The notes below the pieces were generated by a model. It searched no databases. It was given only the letters and a program-made list of their open reading frames with translations, and had not been told where the DNA came from. From DASRIA01 sp963768885 (GTDB taxonomy: Bacteria > Actinomycetota > Thermoleophilia > Solirubrobacterales > JBBDJG01), in NCBI GenBank assembly GCA_963768885.1, contig CAVYJN010000008.1, forward strand, positions 186,001 to 250,000: a stretch of 64,000 nucleotides of DNA, written 5' to 3'. A program made the translations under genes and the position numbers. Shown piece by piece: positions 32,774-41,798 of the stretch (its first letter is position 1; every line of letters begins with the position of its first letter).

Positions 32774-33264
32774 ATGATCGGCGAGGAGAAGTTCGACGGA
32801 GCTCTACGCCGAGCACGCCCAAGGGCTGTTCGGCTTCCTCGTCTACCGCACGGGCGACCGGGGATTGGCGGAGGACCTGGTCGCCGACACCTTCGAGCGG
32901 GCGCTCCGGGGGCGGCGGCTGTTCGATCGCCGGCGCGCGAGCGAGAAGACCTGGCTCTACACCATCGCCTTGAATGCGCTGCGCGACCACGGTCGCCGTC
33001 GTGACGCGGAAGGGCAGGGCGCTGGAACGCCAGCGGCCTGCCGTCCTACCCCACGGCGAGCCGGCGGCCGAGGCCGTCGATCAGCACAGCGATCTTCAGC
33101 GCGCCTTGGGACGTCTCAGCACTGCGGAGCAGGAGGCGATCGCGCTGCGATTCGGAGCCGACATGACGATGCCCGAGATCGCCGAGCTGCAGCGTGAACG
33201 GCTCACGACGATCGAGGGACGGGTGTATCGGGCGCTGCGCAAGCTGCGTCAGGAACTGTCGTGA
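32774..33264 (+). CDS. ECF-type RNA polymerase sigma factor, frame-disrupted
   Basis: About 160 residues if two extra bases are removed (an extra G near 32799 and another near 33012). From ATG 32774, region 2 reads ELYAEHAQGLFGFLVYRTGDRGLAEDLVADTFERAL, then KTWLYTIALNALRDHGRRR. After a linker, region 4 reads LQRALGRLSTAEQEAIALRFGADMTMPEIAEL and ends ALRKLRQELS. This is a complete ECF sigma layout. The intact domain pattern on both sides of each shift favours sequencing indels over decay. It may control the surface-polysaccharide genes around it or the divergent membrane protein; the ZAS-like protein at 27466 is the nearest possible anti-sigma. Confidence 0.7.
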
Positions 33265-33295
33265 CGCGCAGCCGGAGGGGAACCAGCGGTGGGGC

Positions 33296-34885
33296 TCACC
33301 TGGCGGTCGAAGCTTTGCCGTCGCTGCCCGAGGCGCCCATCCGCGCCAGGGACTGAGACGCTGCTCGACGCGTTGTGGGCTCCCCTTGCTCGAAGCCGTA
33401 CCGGTACCCGTAGTCGCCGTCAGCTCCGGTCTTGACACGGTTGACCACGAGTCCGAGCGCCGGCGCATTGAGGCTCTCGAGCTCGTTGCGCAGATACAGG
33501 GCGCGATCTCGCCTGCTGGTGTCGAGCCAGCACACGACGATCACGCCGTCCACCTGCTGCACCAAGGGCGTCGCGTCCGAGACGAGCGAGCCCGGAGGAG
33601 TGTCGATGATCACCAGGTCGTACGCCGCGCGCAGGTCGGCCAGGAGCGCGCTCATCTTGCGGCTCTCCATCAGCTCCGAGGGGTTGGGCGGCGCGGCACC
33701 GGCGACGATGACGTCTACTTCCGCATCGCCGGTCGACCAGTTCGGAACCGGCATTCGCTGGGTCACCTCCGAGGCAGGGATGTCGTGCGTCAGCACCTCC
33801 GCGAGTCCGGGAGATGGAGCCAGGTCGTAACGCTCCGCGAGAGCCGGCATGCGGAGGTCCGCTTCGAGCAGGAGCACACTGGCCTGCCCGCCGATCGCCG
33901 TCGCGATCGCGAGGTTCGAGGCGATCGTCGTCTTACCCTCCTCCGGAGCGGCCGACATCACCAGGAGTGAGCGAATGTTGCGGTCGACGTTGAAGTAGCG
34001 GAGCCGCGCTCGCAGCTTGCGCAAGGCCTCCCACTCCGGGCCGGGACGCGATCGCGCCGTTCCTGCCGCTCTCCGTCTTTCGGAGCGCCCGACTCTCCGG
34101 AACCGCTCCCAGCACGGGCAGGCCGTATGTCTCCTTGAGCTCTCCTACATCCTTGATGCGCCTGTCAACGCGGTCGAGCAAGAAGGCGAGACCGAGTCCC
34201 AGGACCAGACCGATGACCCCGCCGAGAAGTCCGTTTCGCACTGGCTTCGGTGAAGTGGGAGTCGAGGGTACGGCCGCCGGCTGCGCGAGCTCCGCCTTGC
34301 CGGTCTGCAGCGCCGCAAGAATCTTGAGGTCGTCCGCGCGCGCCTCGAGCTCGCGCCGGTTGGCGCCGCTCACGTCGTCGAGGCGGCGCTGGACGAGCCG
34401 TCTGCGCCCGGCGGATCGCCGCCGGTCCGCCGCCCGTCGGATCGCGATGTATTGCTCGGCGAAGGTGTTGGCGAGTCTTGCGGCGAACTCGGCTGCGAGT
34501 CGGTGGCGGCCACCGCGACGACGTCGGACTGGCCCTCGCTCTCCACGTCGACCTTGTCCTGGACGGTCTTGCTGGTAACACCGTCCAGCCGAGCCGCCGT
34601 GCGATCCGCCACCCGTGGAAGCGACACCAGCCTCAGGTTGGTCGCCGCCTCCCGCGCCCGATCCACGGTCGGCGTGGCAGAGGACTGGAACAGCCTCTGG
34701 TCGACGCCGGGGTCGCGAAACAGGAGCAACGCCTTGGCGGTGTACTCCTTCTCCTGTAGCAGTGAGAATGCCACCGCTGAGCCCGTCGCCGCGAGAACGC
34801 AGAGCAGAATCAACCAGCGCCGCCGCCGCAACACGCGCAGCAGCCGCTCAAGGTCAGACGTGGGCACGGAGTGCTGGTCGGTCAT
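33296..34885 (-). CDS. Wzz/Wzc-like polysaccharide chain-length regulator and tyrosine autokinase, frame-disrupted
   Basis: About 530 residues in three joined frames; shifts lie near 34490 and 34033 and cancel out. From ATG 34885 there is a Wzz domain with membrane helix (RRWLILLCVLAATGSAVAFSLL), a coiled-coil part (ARLANTFAEQYIAIRRAAD) and a second helix (LLGGVIGLVLGLGLAFLLD). A BY-kinase domain follows with Walker A (SAAPEEGKTTIASNLA), Walker A' (VLLLEADLRMP) and Walker B (LVIIDTPPG), then a tail with clustered tyrosines (GDYGYRYGFEQ). Such proteins control polymer length and export through cycles of tyrosine phosphorylation. Fusion of both halves in one chain is the proteobacterial-style arrangement, also found in actinobacteria. 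Confidence 0.8.
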
Positions 34886-34970
34886 TCGGAGTTGTTCAGG
34901 GCCTCTCAGGCGAAAGCTTCCCGCGGCAACCCAGCGGGGGTCCTGCCCCGCCCAAGACTAGCTTCTCGCA

Positions 34971-35605
34971 TCAGGCCGCGGCGACCAGGGACTTGACGAC
35001 CCCGAGGACCCGCTCTCGCCAGATCTCGGAATGGGGAAAGTAGTAGCGAAGCTCCGTCTCCGACAGCATCTCAATGGCCAATACCCGCGCCGTTGCTGCT
35101 CTCGCGTCGCTCGTCCTTTCGCTGCCCAGCGGCCACCGCCGGGTGAGCGCGACGCGCGCCCTGACGGGTAGGAACTGGAAAGCCGGGAAGAGCCAGAATG
35201 GATTCAGGGGGAAGTAGCGGTACGCCGTCTGCACCCAATGGTGGTCGGCGAGCGTTTGTACCTGCTCCGCGAAGGCCAGGCGGCGCGAGTGTCCTCCCAC
35301 CTGATCGATCACCGAGTTCGAGAACACGAGATCAAATGCCGGCTCCGGATGTCGGCCGGTGGCGAGCAGGCGTCACCCACGATGGTTTCCATGCCCGGAA
35401 AGCTCGATCGCTGGGGCTGCACGTTCAGCAGGACCAGACGCTCTGGCATCGCGGGCGCGACGCTCCACGCCTCAGCGGTCCCACCCAGGTCGAGCACAGT
35501 CATGTCCTCGATCCCGGGAAAGCGCTGCACGAATTCCTGCCAGCGCCGGGCCCGGAACCGGTGGCTGAGGAGCCCTCCGGGGCGACGCCTTCCAGCGTCA
35601 GCCAT
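34971..35605 (-). CDS. Class I SAM-dependent methyltransferase, frame-disrupted
   Basis: About 211 residues from ATG 35605, with one frameshift near 35325. The first frame gives RWQEFVQRFPGIEDMTVLDLGGTAEAWSV (SAM-binding motif I, DLGGT) and LVLLNVQPQ (motif II). The second frame continues FDLVFSNSVIDQVGGHSRRLAFAEQVQTLADHHWVQTAYRYFPLNPF, a pattern I know from small methyltransferases of polysaccharide clusters. Substrate is unknown, perhaps a glycosyl residue. It follows the Wzc-like gene's start on the same strand and diverges from the deacetylase-like gene. Confidence 0.7.
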
Positions 35606-35715
35606 TCAACGGCACTTCTCTGGTAGGGGTATGCAGTGGGAATTGTCCGCGCGACGATCGCATGATGCGCAATGTGGAGGTTGAAGCCAATTGATACACC
35701 CAGTAAGGACCTAGA

Positions 35716-37451
35716 GTGTCCTGCGCACTCCGTTCCCCACTCCGGCATGAGGACTTCGTGGTCGTGCTCGGCGATGTGGGAGGCGCGGGACGCCATATTC
35801 AGAGTGCCCTCGAGCTGCTCGGGGGTAGGGCGCTCGAAGCGTCTTCGCGCGCACGGGGAATCATCGCGACCATCGACGCGCTGGCGGCCTACTCGCCCGC
35901 GCAGCTTCAGGCGCTGAGGAAGCAGAGTGAACAGATCCCTGCTGTTCCTCTTTCCGGCTCGCGCCGAAACCGGCATCTCCGACGACGGCTCCCGTGTCAT
36001 GCACGAGTTGGGCCTGCCCGGCCTCGCGATAGCGGACCCCGGGCCGGTCCACACGTACCAATTCTCGGATGACAAACTCGTCTGGCCGTTCTGCGGCCTG
36101 GACATGGCCGAGCAGCACGATCGGGTCGTGGCTGCGGTGGCGCCCGGCAGCGGCGATATCGATCGACTGATCTCCTCGGAACGAGGGTGCATCTTCCTCA
36201 GGCGCTCGAGGCAAGCCACAGGTGTTCGTCTCGATGACGTCAGCGCTCGAGGCCGAATCGGCCGGCCGGCTGCAGAACGAGTTCCGCCCCAGCCGCTTTG
36301 CTTGCCTTCTGCCGCTCATGATGTTCGCGCGGATGGCGCTGGGAGACGCGGGGTGGCGGACGCCGAAGCTCCACGCGACGTTCATGATCGACGATCCGAA
36401 TCTCCGTTTCATGCGTTACGGATTCATGGACTACCGCTCACTGGTCGCCGCCGCGAGGGACCGTGAGTTGCATTTCACAATCGCGATGATCCCGCTCGAC
36501 TACAAGAAGACAAGCCGGCGCGTGGCCAGGTTCGTGGCCGACAATCGGAGACACGTGTCGCTCGTACCGCACGGTGTCGAGCATCTGAAGCGCGAATTCG
36601 CCCGAGAAGTCACAAGCGAGGAGGCCGTCGCCGCCCTCAGCGAAGCCCTGAGGCGCATGCGAACTCACGAGGAAGCCACCGGAGTTAGCTTCCCGCGAGC
36701 GATGACCTTCCCTCACGGTGCGTGCAATTCCACCTGGCTCGAGGCGATGCGGAGGACCGGGTTTCAGGCGACGGTCGCCACGCGGGCGTTTCCGTTCAAG
36801 GCGGAAACGGACATCCACGACCCCCTGTATGAGATGTACCCGGCCGAGATGTCCTTTCGAGGCTTCCCGATCATCAATCGTTTCCGGGCGGAAGAGCCGA
36901 AGGAGAAACTCTTGTTTCAAGCATGGCTCGGCAAACCGCTGGTCGTGTACACACACCACGAGTTCTTTCGCAACGGCATGGCCCGCACGCTTGATGTCTC
37001 CGAGTTTCTCGACCGGCAGGTCAACCCGACTTGGGGAAGCATCGAGGTCGTACTGAACGGCAACTATCAATGGCGGCGCTCGGGACAGACACGGGAGGTT
37101 CGCCTGTTCTCGAACGCTGTCACCGTCGGGACTGACCGGGACCTGCCGATCGCCGTCGTCTTGAAGCCTGGGGCCCGCATGGCAGCGCAGGAGATGGCCC
37201 GGATCAACGGCGCCGAGGTGGAGGTGGCTGAACACGGCGAGCTGGGACTCGTCGTCGATGACGCGGCCGAGACTCCTGGACAGCTCTCGATCTCATTCGA
37301 GCCGCGGCGCCAAGCTCGTGCCACCCAGCCGTATCGGACACCGCTCAGAGCCAAGGCCCGCAGGCTCGCAACGGAGATTCGCGACTACTCGTCGGCGGTG
37401 CTCCCGCCGGGCCGTCGGCGTCGGACGCGGACGCCGCGCGAAGGGAGCTGA
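35716..37451 (+). CDS. Polysaccharide deacetylase-like protein with extra N-terminal domain, frame-disrupted
   Basis: The main frame from 36222 to 37451 gives 409 residues. It has a NodB-like pattern: KLHATFMIDDPNLRFMRYGFMDY (metal Asp pair), FTIAMIPLDYKKTSRRV, HVSLVPHGVEHL (His) and FPHGACNSTWLEAMRRTGF. Frames before it continue N-terminally: from GTG 35716 (FVVVLGDVGGAGRHIQSALELLGG), shifting near 35925 to RSLLFLFPARAETGISDDGSRV and near 36200 to the main frame, for an extra domain of about 160 residues. The start is uncertain because TAGAGT overlaps the GTG. Deacetylases of this kind trim N-acetyl groups from surface glycans; the divergent catalytic motifs leave activity open. Confidence 0.6.
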
Positions 37452-37457
37452 TACCAC

Positions 37458-38540
37458 CTATGCCACGGCAGCTAGGTACGACGAGGCACACCGCGCCATG
37501 CTGAATTCGCGGACGGCTCTGTCCCGAGCAGCTTCCCCCTGTGATCGCAGCATGTGTCTGTCGGCCGCGTACCGCGCGATTGCATTCGCCAGCGACTGAA
37601 CGTCACCTGGTGGGACAACGCTTCCCGTCTCAGCATCGGACACGGTCTCGACGAGTCCGCCTCTGCGCGACACGACCGCTGGACGCCCGCATGCTGCTGC
37701 CTCAAGAGGGGTCAACCCGAAGGACTCGACGAATCCTGCAGATGAAGCGATGGCCAGGTCGCACGAGTTCCAAAAGCCGGGCATGTCTTGCGTCCGGCCG
37801 ACGAACTCGACTCGATCCCCGATTTCCAAGCGTTCGGTCAGCTCACCCAGCGCAGCACGCACGGGTCCGTCCCCGGCCATTCGTATGCGCACCGCGCGGC
37901 CCCTGTCCGCCAAGATCCGGGTGGCCTCCAGGAGGTGATCGGCTCCTTTCCCCGGGATCATGCGACCAGCCCAACCGACGCGAAGCGGATCCCGATCCTC
38001 GAGCGGCCGATCCGGTCGAAACCGATCAACAGCGATCCCGTAAGGGATGCAGCGAACGTCGCTAGCATGCGGTCGCCCCAGCATCTCGCCCAGCATGAAC
38101 TCTGAGACGCCGACCTCAACGTCGATTGCGTGGGCGCTGACGGCGCGATCCCAAGCCTGCAACCGGCGACGCGATCTTGGGAGGCGCCCGTCCCGGAGCA
38201 TGGTCCCGTGCTCCACAGCGACGATGCGACCTCTGTACCCCCCAAGCCGCAAGGAAGTCGCGAGGTACCCGCCGCACATCAGAACCGCGCCGTCCCGGCC
38301 ATGATCGCGAATAGCTCTTGCGTACGCGCGAGGCCTGCGGACCACAGTCCTGCCCCGGGGGAATTCCAGCGCAACCCATGGCACAGATAAATCGTCTAGG
38401 CGCGCTGCAAGTGGATCGCCACCCTGCACGAACACAACGCGGGCATCCACTCCATGCTCGCGCATCTCTGCGGCGAGGTAACTGCTGAACGTTTCCGCGC
38501 CACCGAGATGACCGTTCCACAGGACGAAGGCAATTTGCAT
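37458..38540 (-). CDS. Glycosyltransferase family 4 protein
   Basis: 360 residues, intact. ATG 38540 shares its A with the stop of the upstream methyltransferase gene (TGATG). GT-B fold: the N-terminal start QIAFVLWNGHLGGAETF contains the GGAE acceptor-loop motif. The C-terminal nucleotide-sugar domain has RVGWAGRMIPGKGADHLLEA, MAGDGPVRAAL, VEFVGRTQDMPGFWNSCDLAI and the EX7E region ESFGLTPLEAAACGRPAV. It transfers a sugar from a nucleotide donor, probably with retention, to the growing surface glycan at the cytoplasmic side of the membrane. The specific sugar is unknown. Confidence 0.9.
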   Translation of the reverse strand: MQIAFVLWNGHLGGAETFSSYLAAEMREHGVDARVVFVQGGDPLAARLDDLSVPWVALEFPRGRTVVRRPRAYARAIRDHGRDGAVLMCGGYLATSLRLGGYRGRIVAVEHGTMLRDGRLPRSRRRLQAWDRAVSAHAIDVEVGVSEFMLGEMLGRPHASDVRCIPYGIAVDRFRPDRPLEDRDPLRVGWAGRMIPGKGADHLLEATRILADRGRAVRIRMAGDGPVRAALGELTERLEIGDRVEFVGRTQDMPGFWNSCDLAIASSAGFVESFGLTPLEAAACGRPAVVSRRGGLVETVSDAETGSVVPPGDVQSLANAIARYAADRHMLRSQGEAARDRAVREFSMARCASSYLAAVA

Positions 38541-39370
38541 CAGGCGTTCTTCCGGTACGCCACCATGACGGATTGGTTGAAGGGTTGGCCGCTGAGTCTC
38601 TCGATTGCCTTGAAACCCCACCGAGCGACACGCTTCTTGGCGTTCGAGGCCTTTTCGGAGGTGTAGGCCAGCCACAGGTCGGAGTGATCCTTCATCCCGG
38701 GCATCGCCGGCATCACCATGCTCGGCTTGCCGTCGTCGAAGGACCGAAGGCGACGAAGTATTTCGCCCGGAGTGCCACCGCGCAGGCCCAGGCGCAGCAA
38801 CGCGTCCCAGTCGCAGGACTGCAGCTGTGCTCTCCAGAAGCGACGGACGATTGGTCCGGCCAGTGGCCTCGGAAGGTAGTTCACAGCCCACAGATGGGAC
38901 GTGTGGTGCTCGTAGGGGAACCAGCGATGCGGAAGCTGGTTCACGAACAGGTAACCCCCTGGACGTAGATTTGCCCATAGGAGTTGCAGCAACGGCGCAC
39001 GCTCTGCGGGCAGCAGATGCTCGTAAACGGCGCTGAACACGATCCCGTCGAACGGCCCGAGCCCGGCGGAAACCCTCTGGGGGCTCGGAGACAGGAAGTA
39101 CTGCACATCGAGCTTTCGGAATGCGGTGCGTTCCCGGGCCAGGTCCACGAACTCCTGCTCAATCTCAATTCCGACGATGTGGCTGTCGGGCAGGAGCTCG
39201 CTCAGAACGATCGTCGACGATCCACATCCGCTGCCGAAGTCAAGAATGCGCCTGCCGGCGAACCACTCCGGTGGAACGAACCCCAGCACGCCGTATTTCA
39301 GCTCGAGACGAACGTAGAGAGGATCCTCCTCGCGACTCAGCTCATCACAAAGCGCTACCAACCCCTTCAC
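38540..39370 (-). CDS. Class I SAM-dependent methyltransferase, start uncertain
   Basis: 276 residues from GTG 39370. SAM motif I is RRILDFGSGCGSSTIVLSELL, motif II VGIEIE, and the post-motif is GPFDGIVFSAVYEHLLPAE and LRPGGYLFVNQLP. The same frame is open further upstream and encodes DSSFVGIRSCETTYPQRIVQRIL, which looks like real protein but has no start codon. An ATG at 39491 in another frame (MTEKSLRPRP) would join it after one deleted base. The true protein is therefore probably about 40 residues longer. It likely methylates a sugar or lipid-linked intermediate and forms an operon with the GT4 gene that follows. Confidence 0.8.
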   Translation of the reverse strand: MKGLVALCDELSREEDPLYVRLELKYGVLGFVPPEWFAGRRILDFGSGCGSSTIVLSELLPDSHIVGIEIEQEFVDLARERTAFRKLDVQYFLSPSPQRVSAGLGPFDGIVFSAVYEHLLPAERAPLLQLLWANLRPGGYLFVNQLPHRWFPYEHHTSHLWAVNYLPRPLAGPIVRRFWRAQLQSCDWDALLRLGLRGGTPGEILRRLRSFDDGKPSMVMPAMPGMKDHSDLWLAYTSEKASNAKKRVARWGFKAIERLSGQPFNQSVMVAYRKNA

Positions 39371-39640
39371 GTCGAGGATCCGTTGGACGATCCGCTGCGG
39401 GTAGGTGGTCTCGCAGCTGCGAATCCCGACGAAGCTGCTGTCGCCTGGATCAACTGTGACAAGGGCGCGGCCGGAGGGACTTCTCTGTCATCGTGGCCGT
39501 CCCTGACTTCGTCTTGAGCGAGATGGTTGCCATGACGGGCATGCTCAGAGCATTACGCGGGGCCGCCTCCGGTCAAGCGCACGGATGACCTGCCACGCGC
39601 GAGGCGGCAAATTGAGAACGGCATGGAGCACGGAGCATTT

Positions 39641-39646
39641 CTAACG
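39641..39646 (+). promoter_or_regulatory. CTAACG box upstream of the flippase gene
   Basis: CTAACG begins 32 bases before GTG 39673, matching the 33-34 base spacing seen before the antiporter, GH15 and SMP-30 genes. Confidence 0.35.
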
Positions 39647-39672
39647 TCTTCGAGTCGGAGACGGAGACACCG

Positions 39673-40978
39673 GTGAGTCTGCGCGACCGGCTGCGCTCGG
39701 CTCCGCCCACCGTGGTGGGCGCCACCCTCGCGGCATTCAGCATTCAGCTCACCATCGCGGTGAGCGGCATTCTCGCGGCACGGAGCCTGGGCGTGGACGA
39801 CCGGGGTCATCTCGTGCTGTTCAGCGCTTCTGCCGATCATCGCCGCCCAGCTCGGAGTCGCACCTGCCGTCTCCGCCACGTACTACATGGCCCGATATCC
39901 CCGGAGCGGTGGCGCGGTGGTGCGTGCGCTCGCCGCTCCGGCCCTCGTGCAGGCCGCTGTGCTCATGACGCTCGACGTGGCCGTTCTGCTCGTCGTGCTC
40001 GCGTCTAGCGAGCCGGCGGTCCGGAGCGCGGCGACATCTGCACCTCCCGGCCGTGCCGGCGATACTGGCTCAACAGTACGGCCTGGCCTTGCTCCAGGGA
40101 GAGCATCGCTTCAGGGCGATCAACGTCCTGCGCATCCTGCCCGCCGTGGTCTATGCCGCGGTCGTCGTCGGCCTTTTTCTCACCGGGGTTGACGAGCTGT
40201 TCGACTTCACGGCTGCCTGGATGGGAGCAATCGTCCTGACCGGAGCCCTGACGCTGAGCATGGCGATTCGTCGGCTGCCCGCGTCCCACGAGTCTCCCCC
40301 GTCGCTCCCGGGACGCAGGGCGATGCTGCGTTTCGGCATACGCGGGTGGTTCGGCACTACGTCTCCGAGCGAGTACTACCAACTCGACCAGGCCGTGGCC
40401 GGCCTTTTCCTGTTGCTCAGCGCCCTCGGCCTCTATGTGGCCGGCGTCGCTTTCACGAACCTGCCGCGATTCGTTGCCCAGAGCATCGGCATGGTGACCT
40501 ACCCCAGCGTCGCGGCGAGCGCTGATTCCGAGCGACGCTCGGCGATGTGGCGCTTCTTTTTGGATCGCGTCGGCTCTGTGCGCCCTGATCGTCCTCGCGC
40601 TCGAGGGCTCAGCATCGGCTGGCTCCTGCCGTTCCTGTTCGGCGATGAGTTCGCCGATGCCGTGCCGTAGCCCGGATCCTCCTGGTCGGTGCCCTCCTCT
40701 ACAGCGCCCGCCGGGTTCTGATCGAGGGGGCACGGGGAGCCGGGTACCCAGGCCTCGGCAGCGCCGTGGAGCTGGTCTCCCTGGTCACCCTTCTTGCCGG
40801 AATCGCCATCCTTGCGCCACTATTCGGCGTCGAGGGGATCGCCGCAGCGGTATCGATCGCAGCGGCCGTCAGCCTTGTCGTCCTCTGCGGCGGCTTGCGG
40901 TCGAAGAGCCGATGGAGCCGCAGCGGGTACAAGGCGCCTACCCACATGCCTGAGCCCGTGACAGAGGATGGCGAATGA
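39673..40978 (+). CDS. Wzx-type polysaccharide flippase, frame-disrupted
   Basis: About 430 residues spread over at least five frame changes (near 39826, 40030, 40570, 40620 and 40665). Starting at GTG 39673 are VVGATLAAFSIQLTIAVSGILAARSLG and PIIAAQLGVAPAVSATYYMARYPRSGGAVVRAL. Then come ILAQQYGLALLQGEHRFRAINVLRILPAVVYA and YYQLDQAVAGLFLLLSALGLYVAGVAFTNLPRFVAQSIG. The end is SARRVLIEGARGAGYPGLGSAVELVSLVTLLAG. Together they form the 12-14 helix pattern of MOP-superfamily flippases, which turn lipid-linked oligosaccharides across the membrane. The stop overlaps the next ATG (ATGA at 40975). Confidence 0.75.
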
Positions 40979-41716
40979 CTCGCACCGGTGCCACCGCCGC
41001 CGACGAGGCCGCATACTTCGCGAATCAGCGCGCCTCCAACGACGAGTTTTGGCGCAGGTTTGGAAAGCGCCCAGAGTTCGCCGGCAAGCTCGTGGTCGAT
41101 GTCGGGTGCGGCCACGGCGCGTTGACCCAGGAGGTCGCTCAGGCCGGTGGCCAGGTCCTTGGCATCGACGTGGACGAGAAGCTCATCGAGTTCGCCACGT
41201 GCCACGTTACGGATCCCGGCGCCGAGTTCCGCGCCGCCGACCTCGTCGACCTCGGGATATGCGAGCGCTTCGACATCGCATTGTCCAAGGACACATTCGA
41301 GCACGTCGGCAATCTGCGCTCGATGCTCGCCGCGCTCTACCGCGCGCTCAAACCCGGCGGCGAGCTTTGGGCCGGCTTCTCGCCCCTGTACTACAGTCCG
41401 TTCGGCGACCACCGCCGCACCGGCCTGAAGGTGCCTTGGGCCCACGCCGTGCGTCCCCACGCGGGTTGTTCTTCGTGCCGCACAGAGCCGCCATGGTCAC
41501 GCGGTAAACAGCCTCGGCGACCTCGGACTGAACGGCCTTACGCCGCGTGAGTTCCGCCGCGACATCAAAGCCGCCGGCTTCGAGGTCGTGTCGATGGAGT
41601 TCAACCGGGGCGACAAACCCATGCTGCGAGTTCTTGACCAACTTCGGCGTGTTCCGGCCTTCGAGCGGTTCGCGACCGTCGGGATCTACACGATCCTGCG
41701 CCGACCGATTGGGTGA
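40975..41716 (+). CDS. Class I SAM-dependent methyltransferase, frame-disrupted at 3' end
   Basis: About 246 residues. The frame from ATG 40975 gives KLVVDVGCGHGALTQEVAQAGGQVLGIDVDEKLIEFA (SAM motifs I and II), ADLVDLGICERFDIALSKDTFEHV and LYRALKPGGELWAGFSPLYYSPFGDH. Near 41440-41500 two shifts lead to the last frame, NSLGDLGLNGLTPREFRRDIKAAGFEVVSMEFNRGDKPMLRVLDQLRRVP, ending at TGA 41714-41716. This is a Methyltransf_11/23-type enzyme likely acting on a sugar in the surface polymer. It is coupled to the flippase gene by ATGA. Confidence 0.75.
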
Positions 41717-41798
41717 GCCGCGCTAGGCTTCGAACCCGCCGGGCGGGCGGGCAGATGCACGCTCACTCCTGTCTCTGAATCCCAATTTCGGCCTCCAC

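Noticed and set aside
35500..36219. A minus-strand open frame opposite the 5' part of the deacetylase-like gene
   Set aside because: No domain or ribosome site. The plus-strand frames give coherent sequence once shifts are allowed.
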